From: Catellatospora coxensis
GTDB taxonomy: Bacteria; Actinomycetota; Actinomycetes; Mycobacteriales; Micromonosporaceae
Length of the DNA stretch: 64,000 nt
NCBI RefSeq assembly: GCF_016862635.1
Contig: NZ_BONI01000041.1
Coordinates: 1-64,000 of the forward strand
Reading direction: 5' to 3'
Shown here: one piece after another, positions 17,001 through 25,682 of the stretch
How positions within the stretch are numbered: position 1 is the first letter of the stretch
Layout: every line of letters begins with the position of its first letter
The notes under the pieces: generated by a model
The model's database searches: none
Seen by the model: the letters and a program-made list of their open reading frames with translations, nothing else
Told to the model about the DNA's origin: nothing
Translations under genes and position numbers: made by a program

Positions 17001-17942
17001 ATGAGTATCGCGCGGACGGGGGAGTTCGGGCTGATCGAGCGCGTGGTGGCGCGGCTGGGGACCGGGCCGGCCACCATCGTCGGGCCGGGCGACGACGCGG
17101 CGCTGGTCACCGCCTCCGACGGGCGGGTCGTCGCCTCAACGGACGTGCTCGTCGAGGGCCGGCACTTCCGGCGGGACTGGGCCGAGGCCGAGGACATCGG
17201 CCGCCGCGCCGCCGCCGCCAACCTCGCCGACATCGCCGCGATGGGCGCCACCGCGACGGCGCTGCTGGTGGGCCTGTGCGCGCCGCCGGACCTGGACGTG
17301 GCCTGGGCCGAGCAGCTCTCCGACGGGCTGGCCACCGAGGCCGCGCTGGTCGGGGCGAGCGTCGTCGGCGGGGACATGACCGCCAGCCCCACGCTGACCA
17401 TCGCGGTGACCGCGCTCGGCGACCTGCACGGGCTGCCGCCGGTGCTGCGCTCGGGCGCGCGGGTCGGGGACGTGGTGGCGCTGGCGGGGCGGGTCGGCTT
17501 CGCGGCGGCCGGGTACACGGTGCTGTCGCGTGGCTTCCGCACCCCGAAGATCCTGGTCGAGGCGTACCGGCGGCCGGTGGTGCCGTACGCGCTCGGGCCG
17601 GCGGCGGGGCGGGCCGGGGCGACCTCGATGATCGACGTGTCGGACGGGCTGATCGCGGATCTCGGGCACATCGCGCAGGCCAGCAAGGTCGGCGTCAACC
17701 TGCATCGCAGCGCGTTCAAGGTGCCGGAGCAGATGCGCGACGCGGCGCTGGCGCTGGGCGTGGACCCGTACCAGTGGCTGCTGGCCGGGGGCGACGACCA
17801 CGCGCTGGCCGCGACGTTCCCCGCGGACGTGGCGCTGCCGGAGGGCTGGCACGTGATCGGCGAGGTGGTCGAGGGCGGCACGGTGACGCTCGACAACCGC
17901 CCGTGGTACGGCCCGAAGGGGTGGGACCACTTCCGGGCATAG
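17001..17942 (+). CDS. thiL: Thiamine-monophosphate kinase
   Basis: ThiL phosphorylates thiamine monophosphate to the active cofactor thiamine diphosphate. The 313-residue product has the AIRS-type ATP/Mg motifs TIVGPGDDAALV, VASTDVLVEGRHFRRDW, AAANLADIAAMGATATALLV and VVGGDMTAS, plus the C-terminal SMIDVSDGLIADLGHIAQAS and LAGGDDHALAATFP. The ATG at 17001 is preceded by GGGGAGGCGGC. The acetyltransferase gene follows 26 nt after the stop codon, with its own possible leaderless promoter. Confidence 0.97.
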   Translation: MSIARTGEFGLIERVVARLGTGPATIVGPGDDAALVTASDGRVVASTDVLVEGRHFRRDWAEAEDIGRRAAAANLADIAAMGATATALLVGLCAPPDLDVAWAEQLSDGLATEAALVGASVVGGDMTASPTLTIAVTALGDLHGLPPVLRSGARVGDVVALAGRVGFAAAGYTVLSRGFRTPKILVEAYRRPVVPYALGPAAGRAGATSMIDVSDGLIADLGHIAQASKVGVNLHRSAFKVPEQMRDAALALGVDPYQWLLAGGDDHALAATFPADVALPEGWHVIGEVVEGGTVTLDNRPWYGPKGWDHFRA

Positions 17943-17955
17943 CGGGCATGCGCAG

Positions 17956-17961
17956 TATCCT
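17956..17961 (+). promoter_or_regulatory. Leaderless -10 element of the GNAT gene
   Basis: TATCCT ends exactly 7 nt before the GTG at 17969; no ribosome site is visible. Confidence 0.4.
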
Positions 17962-17968
17962 CTGCGCC

Positions 17969-18433
17969 GTGACCGAGATTGAGATCAAACCGACCCGCTA
18001 CGGCGGGTCGGTCGCCCGAAAACTGATCGCCGAACTCATGGCCGACCTCACCGAACGGTACGGCGGCTCCGACGCGACCCCGATCGAGGCCGTCGAGTTC
18101 GACCCGCCCGACGGCGGCTTCTTCGTGGCATACCTCGACGGCTCGCCGGTCGGCTGCGGCGGCTGGCGCAGCTGGGCCGGCTCGGAGGAGATCGCGGAGA
18201 TCAAGCGCGTTTACGCCTCGGCCACGGTGCGCGGCAAGGGCGTCGGCAGGGCGATCATGACGGCGCTGGAAGCCGACGCGCGGTCGCACGGCCGGGTCCG
18301 TGCGATCCTGGAGACCGGCACCGCCCAGCCTGAGGCCATGGCCATGTACCAGGCCATCGGCTACCAGCTGATCGCCAACTTCGGCCACTACCGCGACGAG
18401 CCCGGCTGCCGCTCCTTCGGCCGCGACCTCTGA
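17969..18433 (+). CDS. GNAT-family N-acetyltransferase
   Basis: About 154 residues. The acetyl-CoA-binding region reads VYASATVRGKGVGRAIMTAL (R/Q-x-x-G-x-G/A pattern), followed by LETGTAQPEAMAMYQAIGYQ, the usual C-terminal strand-helix of the family, and FGHYRDEPGCRSFGRDL. The substrate cannot be deduced. The GTG at 17969 is preferred on promoter geometry over an ATG at 17948. A long inverted repeat (18471-18533) lies after its stop codon and a canonical terminator for rpmB lies beyond that. Confidence 0.92.
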   Translation: MTEIEIKPTRYGGSVARKLIAELMADLTERYGGSDATPIEAVEFDPPDGGFFVAYLDGSPVGCGGWRSWAGSEEIAEIKRVYASATVRGKGVGRAIMTALEADARSHGRVRAILETGTAQPEAMAMYQAIGYQLIANFGHYRDEPGCRSFGRDL

Positions 18434-18470
18434 CCCACCCGCCCAGCCTGCCCACCGCGCCCCCTCGGGC

Positions 18471-18533
18471 CGCAACTCTTAAACACTCGCGCCTTCACTC
18501 CGCTCGTGAAGGCGCAGGTCTTTAAGAGTTGCG
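18471..18533. repeat. Two-step intergenic hairpin, GCAACTCTTAAA family copy 1
   Basis: Outer arms 18471-18483 and 18521-18533 pair perfectly over 13 bp. After a 5-nt internal loop on each side, 18489-18498 and 18506-18515 pair perfectly over 10 bp. There is no U-tract. The outer arm core is shared with the repeat at 22889-22957. It lies between the convergent GNAT and rpmB genes. Confidence 0.92.
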
Positions 18534-18568
18534 CCAGGAGGGCGGGGCCGGGGTGGGGACAGGGACGG

Positions 18569-18601
18569 CAAAAGGCCGCCGAGCGCAGCTCGGCGGCCTT
18601 T
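18569..18601. terminator. Terminator for rpmB (convergent junction)
   Basis: 15-bp perfect stem (18569-18583 with 18587-18601) beginning AAAAGG and ending CCTTTT, so it carries short T-runs in both directions. Confidence 0.88.
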
Positions 18602-18615
18602 TGGGAAAGTTCGCG

Positions 18616-18807
18616 TCAGGCGCGGGCGACCTTGCCGGCCTTCAGGCAGGAGGTGCAGGCCTGGACCTTGCGGGAGGTGCCGCCACCGGCGGGGGTACGC
18701 ACCGTCTGGATGTTCGGGTTCCAGCGGCGGTTGGTCTTCTTCTTCGACCACGGCACGTTGTGACCGAAGCCCGGTCCCTTGCCACAGACGTCGCACACGC
18801 TAGCCAC
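18616..18807 (-). CDS. rpmB: 50S ribosomal protein L28
   Basis: 63 residues: ASVCDVCGKGPGFGHNVPWS, a basic middle with KKKTNRRWNPNIQTV, then KVQACTSCLKAGKV. The two CxxC pairs mark the zinc-binding (C+) form of bL28. Zinc-binding and zinc-free L28 paralogues are often exchanged under Zur control in Actinobacteria; whether a paralogue exists elsewhere cannot be seen. GTG start at 18807. It is monocistronic and divergent from the DAK2 gene. Confidence 0.98.
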   Translation of the reverse strand: MASVCDVCGKGPGFGHNVPWSKKKTNRRWNPNIQTVRTPAGGGTSRKVQACTSCLKAGKVARA

Positions 18808-18999
18808 GGAATACTCCTGAGTTCGTCTTGATCAACTACCCGACCAAGCGTCACTGTGCCGGGAACTTTGCCAGGGTACCTGACGCGCAGGGCACGTGCC
18901 CAATCGGGGCGGAGCCGCCCGGTCGTATCCGACCCGTGCGACGGCTGACATGACTGTACCGTCCACCACGCCCAACGCGAGAACCGGGTGCGGCACCGA

Positions 19000-19005
19000 T
19001 AGGCT
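19000..19005 (+). promoter_or_regulatory. Leaderless -10 element of the DAK2 gene
   Basis: TAGGCT ends 7 nt before the GTG at 19013, with no ribosome site between. Confidence 0.5.
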
Positions 19006-19012
19006 TGCGCCC

Positions 19013-20611
19013 GTGCTGGAGGTCCTGGACATCGCGGCGGTCAGGCGCTGGAGTTCGCTGGCCGTGGCCGGTTTGAGCAGGCATGAGCAGGCGCTGAACC
19101 AGCTGAACGTGTACCCGGTGCCCGATGGCGACACCGGCACCAATCTGCTGCTGACGCTGTCCGCGGCGGAGCAGGCGGTGGGCGGCGCGCTGACGGACGC
19201 GCCGTCGACGGGGGCGGTGCTGCGCACCATGGCCCGCGGCGCGCTGCTGGGCGCGCGCGGCAACTCCGGCGTCATCAGCGCGCAGTGGCTGGCCGGCCTG
19301 GCCGACGCCGTGGACGGCGACGGGCTGGCGGCGGCGCTCGACGCGGCGGCCAAGTCGGCGTACGCCGCGGTCGCCAGGCCGGTGGAGGGCACCATCCTCA
19401 CCGTGGCGCGGGCCGCCGCCGAGGCCGCGCACCAGGGCTCCGACGAGCCCGCGGCGGTACGCGCGGCGGTGCTGGGCGCTCGGGAGGCGCTGGCGCGTAC
19501 CCCGGAGCAGCTGCCGGTGCTGGCCGCGGCCGGGGTGGTCGACGCGGGCGGGCAGGGCCTGGTGCTGCTGCTGGAGGCGCTGCTGGAGGCGCTGACCGGC
19601 GAGCACGACGAGAGCGAGGTCGAGGGCGCGGTGCCGCGCGACGGCGAGCACGGGCACGGCCACGATCACGCCGGGCACGGGCACGGCTCGGCGGCGCTGA
19701 CCTACCGCGGGCCCGCGTACGAGGTGCAGTTCCTGATCGACACCGGCGCCGGGGAGATCGCACGGCTGCGCGCGGCGCTGGACCGGCTGGGGGACTCCCT
19801 GGTCATCGTCGGCGGCGCGCCGACATGGCGGGTGCACGTGCACGTGGACGACGCGGGCGCGGCGATGGAGGCGGGGCTCGCGGCCGGGCGGCCGTACCAG
19901 ATCCAGATCACCCACCTGACCAGCTCGACCGCCGAGGGCGCGCCGCGGCGGCCCGACCCGACGGCGCGCGCGGTGGTCGTCACCGCGGCCGGGGACGGCA
20001 TCGAGGAGCTGCTGATCGCCGAGGGCGCGGTGGCGATCGGCGGCAACCCGTCCACCGCGGAGGTGCTCGACGCGATCCTCGCCACCGGCGCGGGCCGGGT
20101 CGCGGTGCTGCCCACCGACTCCAACCTGCGCGCGGTGTGCCAGGCGGCGGCCGAGGAGGCGTTCGGCGAGGGCGTCAAGGTGCGCGTGGTGCCCACCCGC
20201 TCGCCGGTGCAGGCCCTGGCGGCGCTGGCGGTGCGCGACCACGCCCGCCGGTTCGAGGACGACGTGATCGCGATGGCCGAGGCGGCCGGCGCGTGCCGCT
20301 CGGCGGAGGTCACCACGGCCAGCCGGGAGGCGCTCACGGTGGCCGGGCGGTGCCGGCCCGGCGACGTCATCGCCCTGGTCGAGGGCGAGGTCAACCTGAT
20401 CGGCGACGACCTGACCGTCGTGTGCTGCGGGCTGCTGGACCGGATGCTGGCCAGCGGCGGCGAGCTGGTGACCCTGCTCACCGGCGCGCAGGCCCCGGAC
20501 GGCCTGGTCGAGGCGGTGACCGCGCACGTGGCCACCCGATGGCCGTTCGTCGAGGTGCACGCGTACCCGGGCGGCCAGCCGCACTACCCGCTGCTGGTGG
20601 GCGTCGAGTGA
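19013..20611 (+). CDS. DAK2 domain protein (FakA/YloV-like)
   Basis: About 532 residues. The N-terminal DhaL/DAK2 nucleotide domain has LNVYPVPDGDTGTNLLLTLS and MARGALLGARGNSGVISAQW. The middle and C-terminal regions match the FakA/YloV architecture of fatty-acid kinases, which phosphorylate fatty acids held by a FakB (DegV) carrier. A DegV partner is not in this window. A His-rich insertion (HGHGHDHAGHGHGS, near residue 215) separates the domains and could bind metal; I cannot say whether it matters. The GTG at 19013 is leaderless by promoter geometry. recG follows 36 nt downstream. Confidence 0.93.
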   Translation: MLEVLDIAAVRRWSSLAVAGLSRHEQALNQLNVYPVPDGDTGTNLLLTLSAAEQAVGGALTDAPSTGAVLRTMARGALLGARGNSGVISAQWLAGLADAVDGDGLAAALDAAAKSAYAAVARPVEGTILTVARAAAEAAHQGSDEPAAVRAAVLGAREALARTPEQLPVLAAAGVVDAGGQGLVLLLEALLEALTGEHDESEVEGAVPRDGEHGHGHDHAGHGHGSAALTYRGPAYEVQFLIDTGAGEIARLRAALDRLGDSLVIVGGAPTWRVHVHVDDAGAAMEAGLAAGRPYQIQITHLTSSTAEGAPRRPDPTARAVVVTAAGDGIEELLIAEGAVAIGGNPSTAEVLDAILATGAGRVAVLPTDSNLRAVCQAAAEEAFGEGVKVRVVPTRSPVQALAALAVRDHARRFEDDVIAMAEAAGACRSAEVTTASREALTVAGRCRPGDVIALVEGEVNLIGDDLTVVCCGLLDRMLASGGELVTLLTGAQAPDGLVEAVTAHVATRWPFVEVHAYPGGQPHYPLLVGVE

Positions 20612-20647
20612 GGGCCGGCCTGTCACAGGGCCGGGAGAGGATCGGGT

Positions 20648-22843
20648 ATGACCTCCGCTGACGTCGACACCCCGCTGACCAAGCTGGTCGGGGAGAAGAC
20701 CGCCAAGGCGCTGGCCGTGCACCTCGACCTGTACACCGCCGGTGACCTGCTCCACCACGTGCCCCGGCGCTACGACCAGCGCGGCGAGCACACCGACATG
20801 CGCACGCTGGAGATCGGCGAAGAGGTCACGGTCCTGGCCCAGGTGCTGCGCACCACGACCCGGCCGATGCGGCAGCGGCGCGGCAGCATGCTGGAGGTCG
20901 TCGTCGGCGACGGGGCGGGCGGGCAGCTCGTGCTGACGTACTTCCAGCAGGCCTGGCGCGAGCGCGACCTGCGCCCCGGGCGCTGGGGCCTGTTCGCGGG
21001 CAAGGTCAGCGACTTCCGCGGCCGCCGCCAGCTCAACAGCCCCGAGTACGTGCTGCTCGACCAGGGCGCCGCCGACGGCGAGGTGGCCGCCGAGGTGGAG
21101 GAGTTCGCCGGGGCGCTGATCCCGGTGTACCCGGCCGCCGCGGCCGTGCCGACCTGGGTGATCGCCCGCTGCGTGCGGGTCGTGCTGGACACGGTGACCA
21201 TGCCGCCGGACGCGACGCCGTCCCGCATCCGCGCCGAGCGCAAGCTGATCGACCTGGCCACGGCGCTGCACGAGATCCACCGCCCGTCGTCCAAGGAGCT
21301 GCTGTACATCGCCAAGCGCCGGCTGGCCTGGGACGAGGCCTTCGCCGTGCAGCTCACGCTGGTCCGCCGCAAGCGCGACGCGGCCGCCTGGCCCGCCAAG
21401 CCCCGGCCGCGGCGCGACGGCGGCCTGCTCGCCGGGTTCGACGCCGCGCTGCCGTTCACGCTCACCGACGGGCAGCTCGCCGTCGGCGAGGAGATCGCCG
21501 CCGACCTGGCCGTCGCGCACCCCATGCACCGGCTGCTGCAGGGCGAGGTCGGCGCGGGCAAGACGCTGGTCGCGCTGCGGGCCATGCTGCAGGTGGTGGA
21601 CGCGGGCGGGCAGGCCGCGCTGCTGGCCCCGACCGAGGTGCTGGCCACCCAGCACCACCGGGGCATCACCCGGATGCTCGGCCCCGCCGGGCGCGCCGAC
21701 GAACTCGACGGCGACCCGAACGGCACCCAGGTCGCCCTGGTCACCGGTTCGCAGGGCGCGGCGGCGCGGCGCAAGGTGCTGGCGAAGCTCGCCGACGGCA
21801 GCGCCGGGCTGGTCATCGGCACCCACGCGCTGCTGTACGAGGGCGTCGACTTCGCCGACCTCGGCCTCGTGGTCGTCGACGAGCAGCACCGCTTCGGCGT
21901 GGAGCAGCGCGACGCGCTGCGGGCCAAGGCCGAGCAGCCGCCGCACGTCCTGGTCATGACCGCGACCCCGATCCCGCGCACCGTCGCCATGACGGTGTAC
22001 GGCGACCTGGAGGTGTCGACGCTGTCGCAGCTGCCCGGCGGGCGCTCGCCGATCGCCTCGCACGTCGTCCCCGTCGCCGAGAAGCCCGCGTTCCTGGACC
22101 GGGCCTGGCGGCGCGTGGTCGAGGAGGTCCAGCAGGGCCACCAGGCGTACGTCGTGTGCCCGCGCATCGGCGACAGCGGCACCGACGACGACACCCCGCC
22201 GCCCGACGACGCCGTCGAGGACGAGCGCCGCCCGCCGGTCGCCGTGCTGGACGTCGCCCCGCTGCTGGCCGAGGGCCCGCTGCGCGGGCTGCGGATCGGG
22301 GTGCTGCACGGCAAGCTGCCCGCCGACGAGAAGGACGCGATCATGCGTACGTTCTCGGCCGGTCAGCTCGACGTGCTGGTCGCCACGACCGTGATCGAGG
22401 TCGGGGTGGACGTGCCCAACGCGACCGCGATGGTCATCCTCGACGCCGACCGGTTCGGCGTCTCGCAGCTGCACCAGCTGCGCGGCCGGGTCGGCCGGGG
22501 CAGCGCCGCGGGCCTGTGCCTGCTGGTCACCGAGGCCGTTGCGGGCACCCCAGCCCGCGAGCGGCTGGACGCGGTCGCCTCCACCCTGGACGGCTTCCGC
22601 CTGGCCGAACTGGACCTGGAACAGCGCCGCGAGGGCGACGTGCTGGGCGCCGCCCAGTCCGGCCGGCGCTCCCACCTGCGCCTGCTCTCCCTGCTGCGCG
22701 ATCGCGACCTGATCGGCGAGGCCCGCGCCGAGGCCGAGTCCCTGCTCGCCGAGGACCCCGACCTCTCCGCCCACCCGCTCCTGGCCGCCCAGATCACCCG
22801 CCTCGTCGACGACGACCGCGCCGAATACCTCCAGAAGGGCTGA
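20648..22843 (+). CDS. recG: ATP-dependent DNA helicase RecG
   Basis: RecG reverses stalled replication forks and drives Holliday-junction branch migration. The 731-residue product has an N-terminal wedge/OB domain (residues about 1-200), helicase motif I GEVGAGKTLVAL, the DExH box VVVDEQHRFGVEQRDAL, motif III VMTATPIPRTVAMTVYG, and C-terminal motifs VATTVIEVGVDVPNATAMVI and QLRGRVGRG. It is linked to the DAK2 gene, the conserved actinobacterial order. A long inverted repeat (22889-22957) follows the stop codon. Confidence 0.98.
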   Translation: MTSADVDTPLTKLVGEKTAKALAVHLDLYTAGDLLHHVPRRYDQRGEHTDMRTLEIGEEVTVLAQVLRTTTRPMRQRRGSMLEVVVGDGAGGQLVLTYFQQAWRERDLRPGRWGLFAGKVSDFRGRRQLNSPEYVLLDQGAADGEVAAEVEEFAGALIPVYPAAAAVPTWVIARCVRVVLDTVTMPPDATPSRIRAERKLIDLATALHEIHRPSSKELLYIAKRRLAWDEAFAVQLTLVRRKRDAAAWPAKPRPRRDGGLLAGFDAALPFTLTDGQLAVGEEIAADLAVAHPMHRLLQGEVGAGKTLVALRAMLQVVDAGGQAALLAPTEVLATQHHRGITRMLGPAGRADELDGDPNGTQVALVTGSQGAAARRKVLAKLADGSAGLVIGTHALLYEGVDFADLGLVVVDEQHRFGVEQRDALRAKAEQPPHVLVMTATPIPRTVAMTVYGDLEVSTLSQLPGGRSPIASHVVPVAEKPAFLDRAWRRVVEEVQQGHQAYVVCPRIGDSGTDDDTPPPDDAVEDERRPPVAVLDVAPLLAEGPLRGLRIGVLHGKLPADEKDAIMRTFSAGQLDVLVATTVIEVGVDVPNATAMVILDADRFGVSQLHQLRGRVGRGSAAGLCLLVTEAVAGTPARERLDAVASTLDGFRLAELDLEQRREGDVLGAAQSGRRSHLRLLSLLRDRDLIGEARAEAESLLAEDPDLSAHPLLAAQITRLVDDDRAEYLQKG

Positions 22844-22888
22844 CCGCCCGAGGTCCGGCCTTCGGCCCCGCCGCGCCCCGCCCCCCAC

Positions 22889-22957
22889 TGCCGCAACTCT
22901 TAAAGAGTCGGGGCATTCGGGCGTCTTCCAGGCCACAAGTCTTTAAGAGTTGCGGCA
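22889..22957. repeat. Intergenic hairpin, GCAACTCTTAAA family copy 2
   Basis: Arms 22889-22905 and 22941-22957 pair perfectly over 17 bp around a 35-nt loop. C-runs and G-runs outside the arms can extend the stem. The right arm shares GTCTTTAAGAGTTGCG with the copy at 18471-18533, while the loops are unrelated. It lies between convergent recG and the LPXTG gene, 45 nt after recG. Confidence 0.92.
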
Positions 22958-22975
22958 GGGGGCCGGGGTGGGACG

Positions 22976-23014
22976 AAGAAGGGGCGGGTCCGAATCGGAC
23001 CCGCCCCTTCTTTC
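22976..23014. terminator. Terminator for the LPXTG protein gene
   Basis: 17-bp perfect stem (22976-22992 with 22996-23012), loop AAT, flanked by A-rich and T-rich ends. It serves the minus-strand gene that ends at 23030, while the repeat at 22889 serves the recG side. Confidence 0.88.
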
Positions 23015-23029
23015 AGGTGATCAGAGTGA

Positions 23030-24238
23030 TCAGACCTCGGTCATGTTCAGCCGGCGGCGGCGCGCCAGCATGAAGACGGCGAAGCCGAGCGCGACCAGCA
23101 GCAGGCCGGACACCACGACGATGGTGACGTTCGCGCCGGTGCGGGGCAGCGTCGGCGGAGCCGAGGGGGAGGCCGACGGGGTGGGCGTCGGGCAGTCCTT
23201 GGCCTCGGCCTGGTACTCGTCGATCTTGACGCCGTTCTCGAAGACCTCGATCGCCTTCGCGGCGGCCTTCGGCACGGTCACCTTGACCGGGTCCTCACCG
23301 GGCTGGATGGTGATCTTCTCGGTGGTGAAGCCGCCCGCGCCCTTGACCTCGAACACGGCCGCCTTGGTGGCGTCCTTGGCGTTCATCAGGGTGACGGTGG
23401 CGACGCCGGTGCAGTCCGAGGCGAACACGGCCGAGGGCTTCGGCGCGTTCTTCACGCAGGTGCCCTCGAAGGCGACGACGCGCGACTGGGTGTCGGCGGA
23501 GCCGGTCCAGTTCAGGCGGATCTTCAGGCGCACCGCGGTGGCGTTGCCGGGCACCGACTGGGTGGCCTGGACCGTGCCGCCGCCCGGGATGCTGACGTCG
23601 CCGTGCAGGCCGACCACGCTGGCCAGGTCGGTCAGCGGCTCCCAGTTGTCGGCGCCGTGCTCGATCGCCGAGAACTTCGGGTCGTTCGGGTTGTCGGCCT
23701 TGTTGATGATCGTGACCTTGGCGGCGTCGGTGTAGTGCTTGTTGATCGCCGACCAGGAGACCTTCCAGTTGCCGGTCTCGGTGTCACAGGCGGCCTGACC
23801 GGTGAGGTCGGCCTTGTAGTTGCCGCACTCGGACTTGTCGAGCGCGATGTGGCCCGCGTTGGTCTGGGTGACGCCGTTGGACCACTTGCCGAAGATGGTC
23901 AGGTCGGCGGTGGCCGTGTCGAGGCTGGCGCGCTGCTCACCGACGATCTTGCCGAGCTTGCCGTTGGCCTTGCCCGGCAGGGTGGCGCCGTCGACGATGT
24001 TCGTGATCGCACTGTCGGGGGACGACTTGTCGTCCACGACGTCGATCACCGCGGTCAGCTTGGTGTCCCAGTTCTCGACCGTCCAAGTGATGATCCACTC
24101 GCTCGGCGTGCACTTCGCCTTGGCGGTGACGGTGGTGTGGTGCGCCTGAGCGGGGCTGGCCAGAACGGCGACGCCCGCGAGGCCGAGCAGCACACTGCCG
24201 GAGTATGCCGCGAGGCGGCGCAGGAAGGGGGTCTTCAC
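23030..24238 (-). CDS. LPXTG-anchored cell-surface protein
   Basis: 402 residues. An N-terminal signal peptide (LRRLAAYSGSVLLGLAGVAV, cleavage near AQAHH) is followed by a secreted region with paired cysteines, about 330 residues of Thr/Ser/Asp-rich beta-type sequence, a Pro/Ser/Thr linker (CPTPTPSASPSAPP), the sortase motif LPRTG near residue 364, a hydrophobic segment and a RRRR tail. It should therefore be covalently attached to peptidoglycan by a sortase. The binding partner is unknown. The GTG start at 24238 has GGAG upstream. No sortase gene lies in the window. Confidence 0.93.
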   Translation of the reverse strand: MKTPFLRRLAAYSGSVLLGLAGVAVLASPAQAHHTTVTAKAKCTPSEWIITWTVENWDTKLTAVIDVVDDKSSPDSAITNIVDGATLPGKANGKLGKIVGEQRASLDTATADLTIFGKWSNGVTQTNAGHIALDKSECGNYKADLTGQAACDTETGNWKVSWSAINKHYTDAAKVTIINKADNPNDPKFSAIEHGADNWEPLTDLASVVGLHGDVSIPGGGTVQATQSVPGNATAVRLKIRLNWTGSADTQSRVVAFEGTCVKNAPKPSAVFASDCTGVATVTLMNAKDATKAAVFEVKGAGGFTTEKITIQPGEDPVKVTVPKAAAKAIEVFENGVKIDEYQAEAKDCPTPTPSASPSAPPTLPRTGANVTIVVVSGLLLVALGFAVFMLARRRRLNMTEV

Positions 24239-24466
24239 ACGTGCTCCAGTTCGGGGTGTGTGGGACGAGGGTGAAGCTGTGAAGCGACCGCCTGACCCTA
24301 GTGAAGCTCCTTCGGGGGCACTAAGTGCTCAGCGAGCAGTTAAAGGAACCGTTGCCGAATCGTTATCGCATTTGCGTGACGAGTTCGATCTCGGTGGCGC
24401 TGCGCGCATGAACAGGTGAACCAGCGTCACCGAGCAGACGACGACCGGGGGTCGGCGGCCATGCCG

Positions 24467-24472
24467 TAGCGT
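24467..24472 (+). promoter_or_regulatory. Leaderless -10 element of rsmD
   Basis: TAGCGT ends 7 nt before the GTG at 24480, which supports that start over the GTG at 24474. Confidence 0.4.
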
Positions 24473-24479
24473 CGTGATC

Positions 24480-25076
24480 GTGACCAGGATTGTGGCCGGC
24501 CGGTACGGCGGGCGACGGCTCCATGCCCCGACCGGCCGCGACACCCGGCCCACCTCCGACCGCGTACGCGAGGCGCTGTTCTCGGCTCTGGAGGCCATGA
24601 CGGACCTGTCCGGCGCGCGGGTGCTGGACCTGTTCGCGGGCTCCGGCGCGGTGGGCCTGGAGGCGCTGTCGCGCGGGGCGGCGCACGTGCTGCTGGTGGA
24701 GTCCGACGCGAAGGCCGTCCGGGTGATCCGGGAGAACATCGCCACGCTCGGCGCGGGAGCCGCGGCCCGGGTGGCGGCCGGCAAGGCGTCGACGGTGCTG
24801 GCCGGCGGGCCGGCCGACGGGGCCTACGACATCGTGTTCGCCGATCCGCCGTACGCGATGAGCGAGCCGGACGTCGCCGCGGTGCTGGCCGGGCTGGCCG
24901 GCCACGGCTGGCTCGCCGAGGACGCGGTGCTGGTCGTGGAGCGCTCCAGCCGCTCCCCGGAACCCGCCTGGGTGCAGGGTGTCACTGGGGAACGCAGCCG
25001 CCGTTACGGGGAGACCGCCCTTTGGTACGGTCGCGCCGTTGCGCAGAGTGGCGGAGCGGTCTTACCGGAAGGGTGA
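24480..25076 (+). CDS. rsmD: 16S rRNA (guanine(966)-N2)-methyltransferase
   Basis: RsmD methylates G966 of 16S rRNA using S-adenosylmethionine. The 198-residue product starts TRIVAGRYGGRRLHAP and has the SAM loop VLDLFAGSGAVGLEALSRG and the catalytic motif VFADPPYAM. RPTSDRVREALFSAL is a further family signature. The C-terminal 30 residues are less conserved. coaD begins 7 nt after its stop codon, a conserved pairing. Confidence 0.96.
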   Translation: MTRIVAGRYGGRRLHAPTGRDTRPTSDRVREALFSALEAMTDLSGARVLDLFAGSGAVGLEALSRGAAHVLLVESDAKAVRVIRENIATLGAGAAARVAAGKASTVLAGGPADGAYDIVFADPPYAMSEPDVAAVLAGLAGHGWLAEDAVLVVERSSRSPEPAWVQGVTGERSRRYGETALWYGRAVAQSGGAVLPEG

Positions 25077-25083
25077 GCAGCTA

Positions 25084-25572
25084 GTGAGGCGTGCGGTCTG
25101 TCCCGGATCCTTCGATCCGGTCACCCGGGGACATCTGGACATCATCGATCGGTCGTCGCGCCTGTTCGACGAGGTGATCGTCGCGGTCCTGGTGAACCAG
25201 ACGAAGCAGGGGCTGTTCTCCATCGAGGAGCGCATCGAGATCCTGCGCGAGGTCACCAAGAACCTGCCCAACGTGCGGATCGAGTCGTTCCGCGGGCTGC
25301 TGGTCGACTACTGCCGGGACAACGACGCCCAGGTCGTGGTCAAGGGCATCCGCGCGGTCAGCGACTTCGACTACGAGCTGCAGATGGCGCAGATGAACAT
25401 CGGCCTGTCCGGGGTCGAGACCCTGTTCATGCCGACGAACCCGCTGTACTCGTTCGTGGCGTCCAGCCTCGTCAAGGAGATCGCCAAGTGGGGCGGCGAG
25501 GTCTCCTCCTTCGTTCCGGAGCTCGTGGAACGCCGTCTGCTGGAGAAGTACCGGGACGCCGGAACCGACTGA
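25084..25572 (+). CDS. coaD: Phosphopantetheine adenylyltransferase
   Basis: CoaD transfers AMP to 4'-phosphopantetheine, the penultimate step of coenzyme A synthesis. The 162-residue product has the nucleotidyltransferase motif CPGSFDPVTRGHLDIIDRSS and the region MPTNPLYSFVASSLVKEIAK that replaces ISSTxxR. GTG at 25084 gives the conserved start RRAVCPGSFDP; a larger overlapping frame from 24979 is not supported. It is co-transcribed with rsmD. Confidence 0.98.
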   Translation: MRRAVCPGSFDPVTRGHLDIIDRSSRLFDEVIVAVLVNQTKQGLFSIEERIEILREVTKNLPNVRIESFRGLLVDYCRDNDAQVVVKGIRAVSDFDYELQMAQMNIGLSGVETLFMPTNPLYSFVASSLVKEIAKWGGEVSSFVPELVERRLLEKYRDAGTD

Positions 25573-25682
25573 GCCGCAGGTCCGTCGCGGCGACGCGCCG
25601 CAGGGGTCCCCGGTCTGCCACACGGGTGGACGGGGGACGCATCATGGTGTGGACAACAACGCTGGACAAGGAGTGACCGTCG

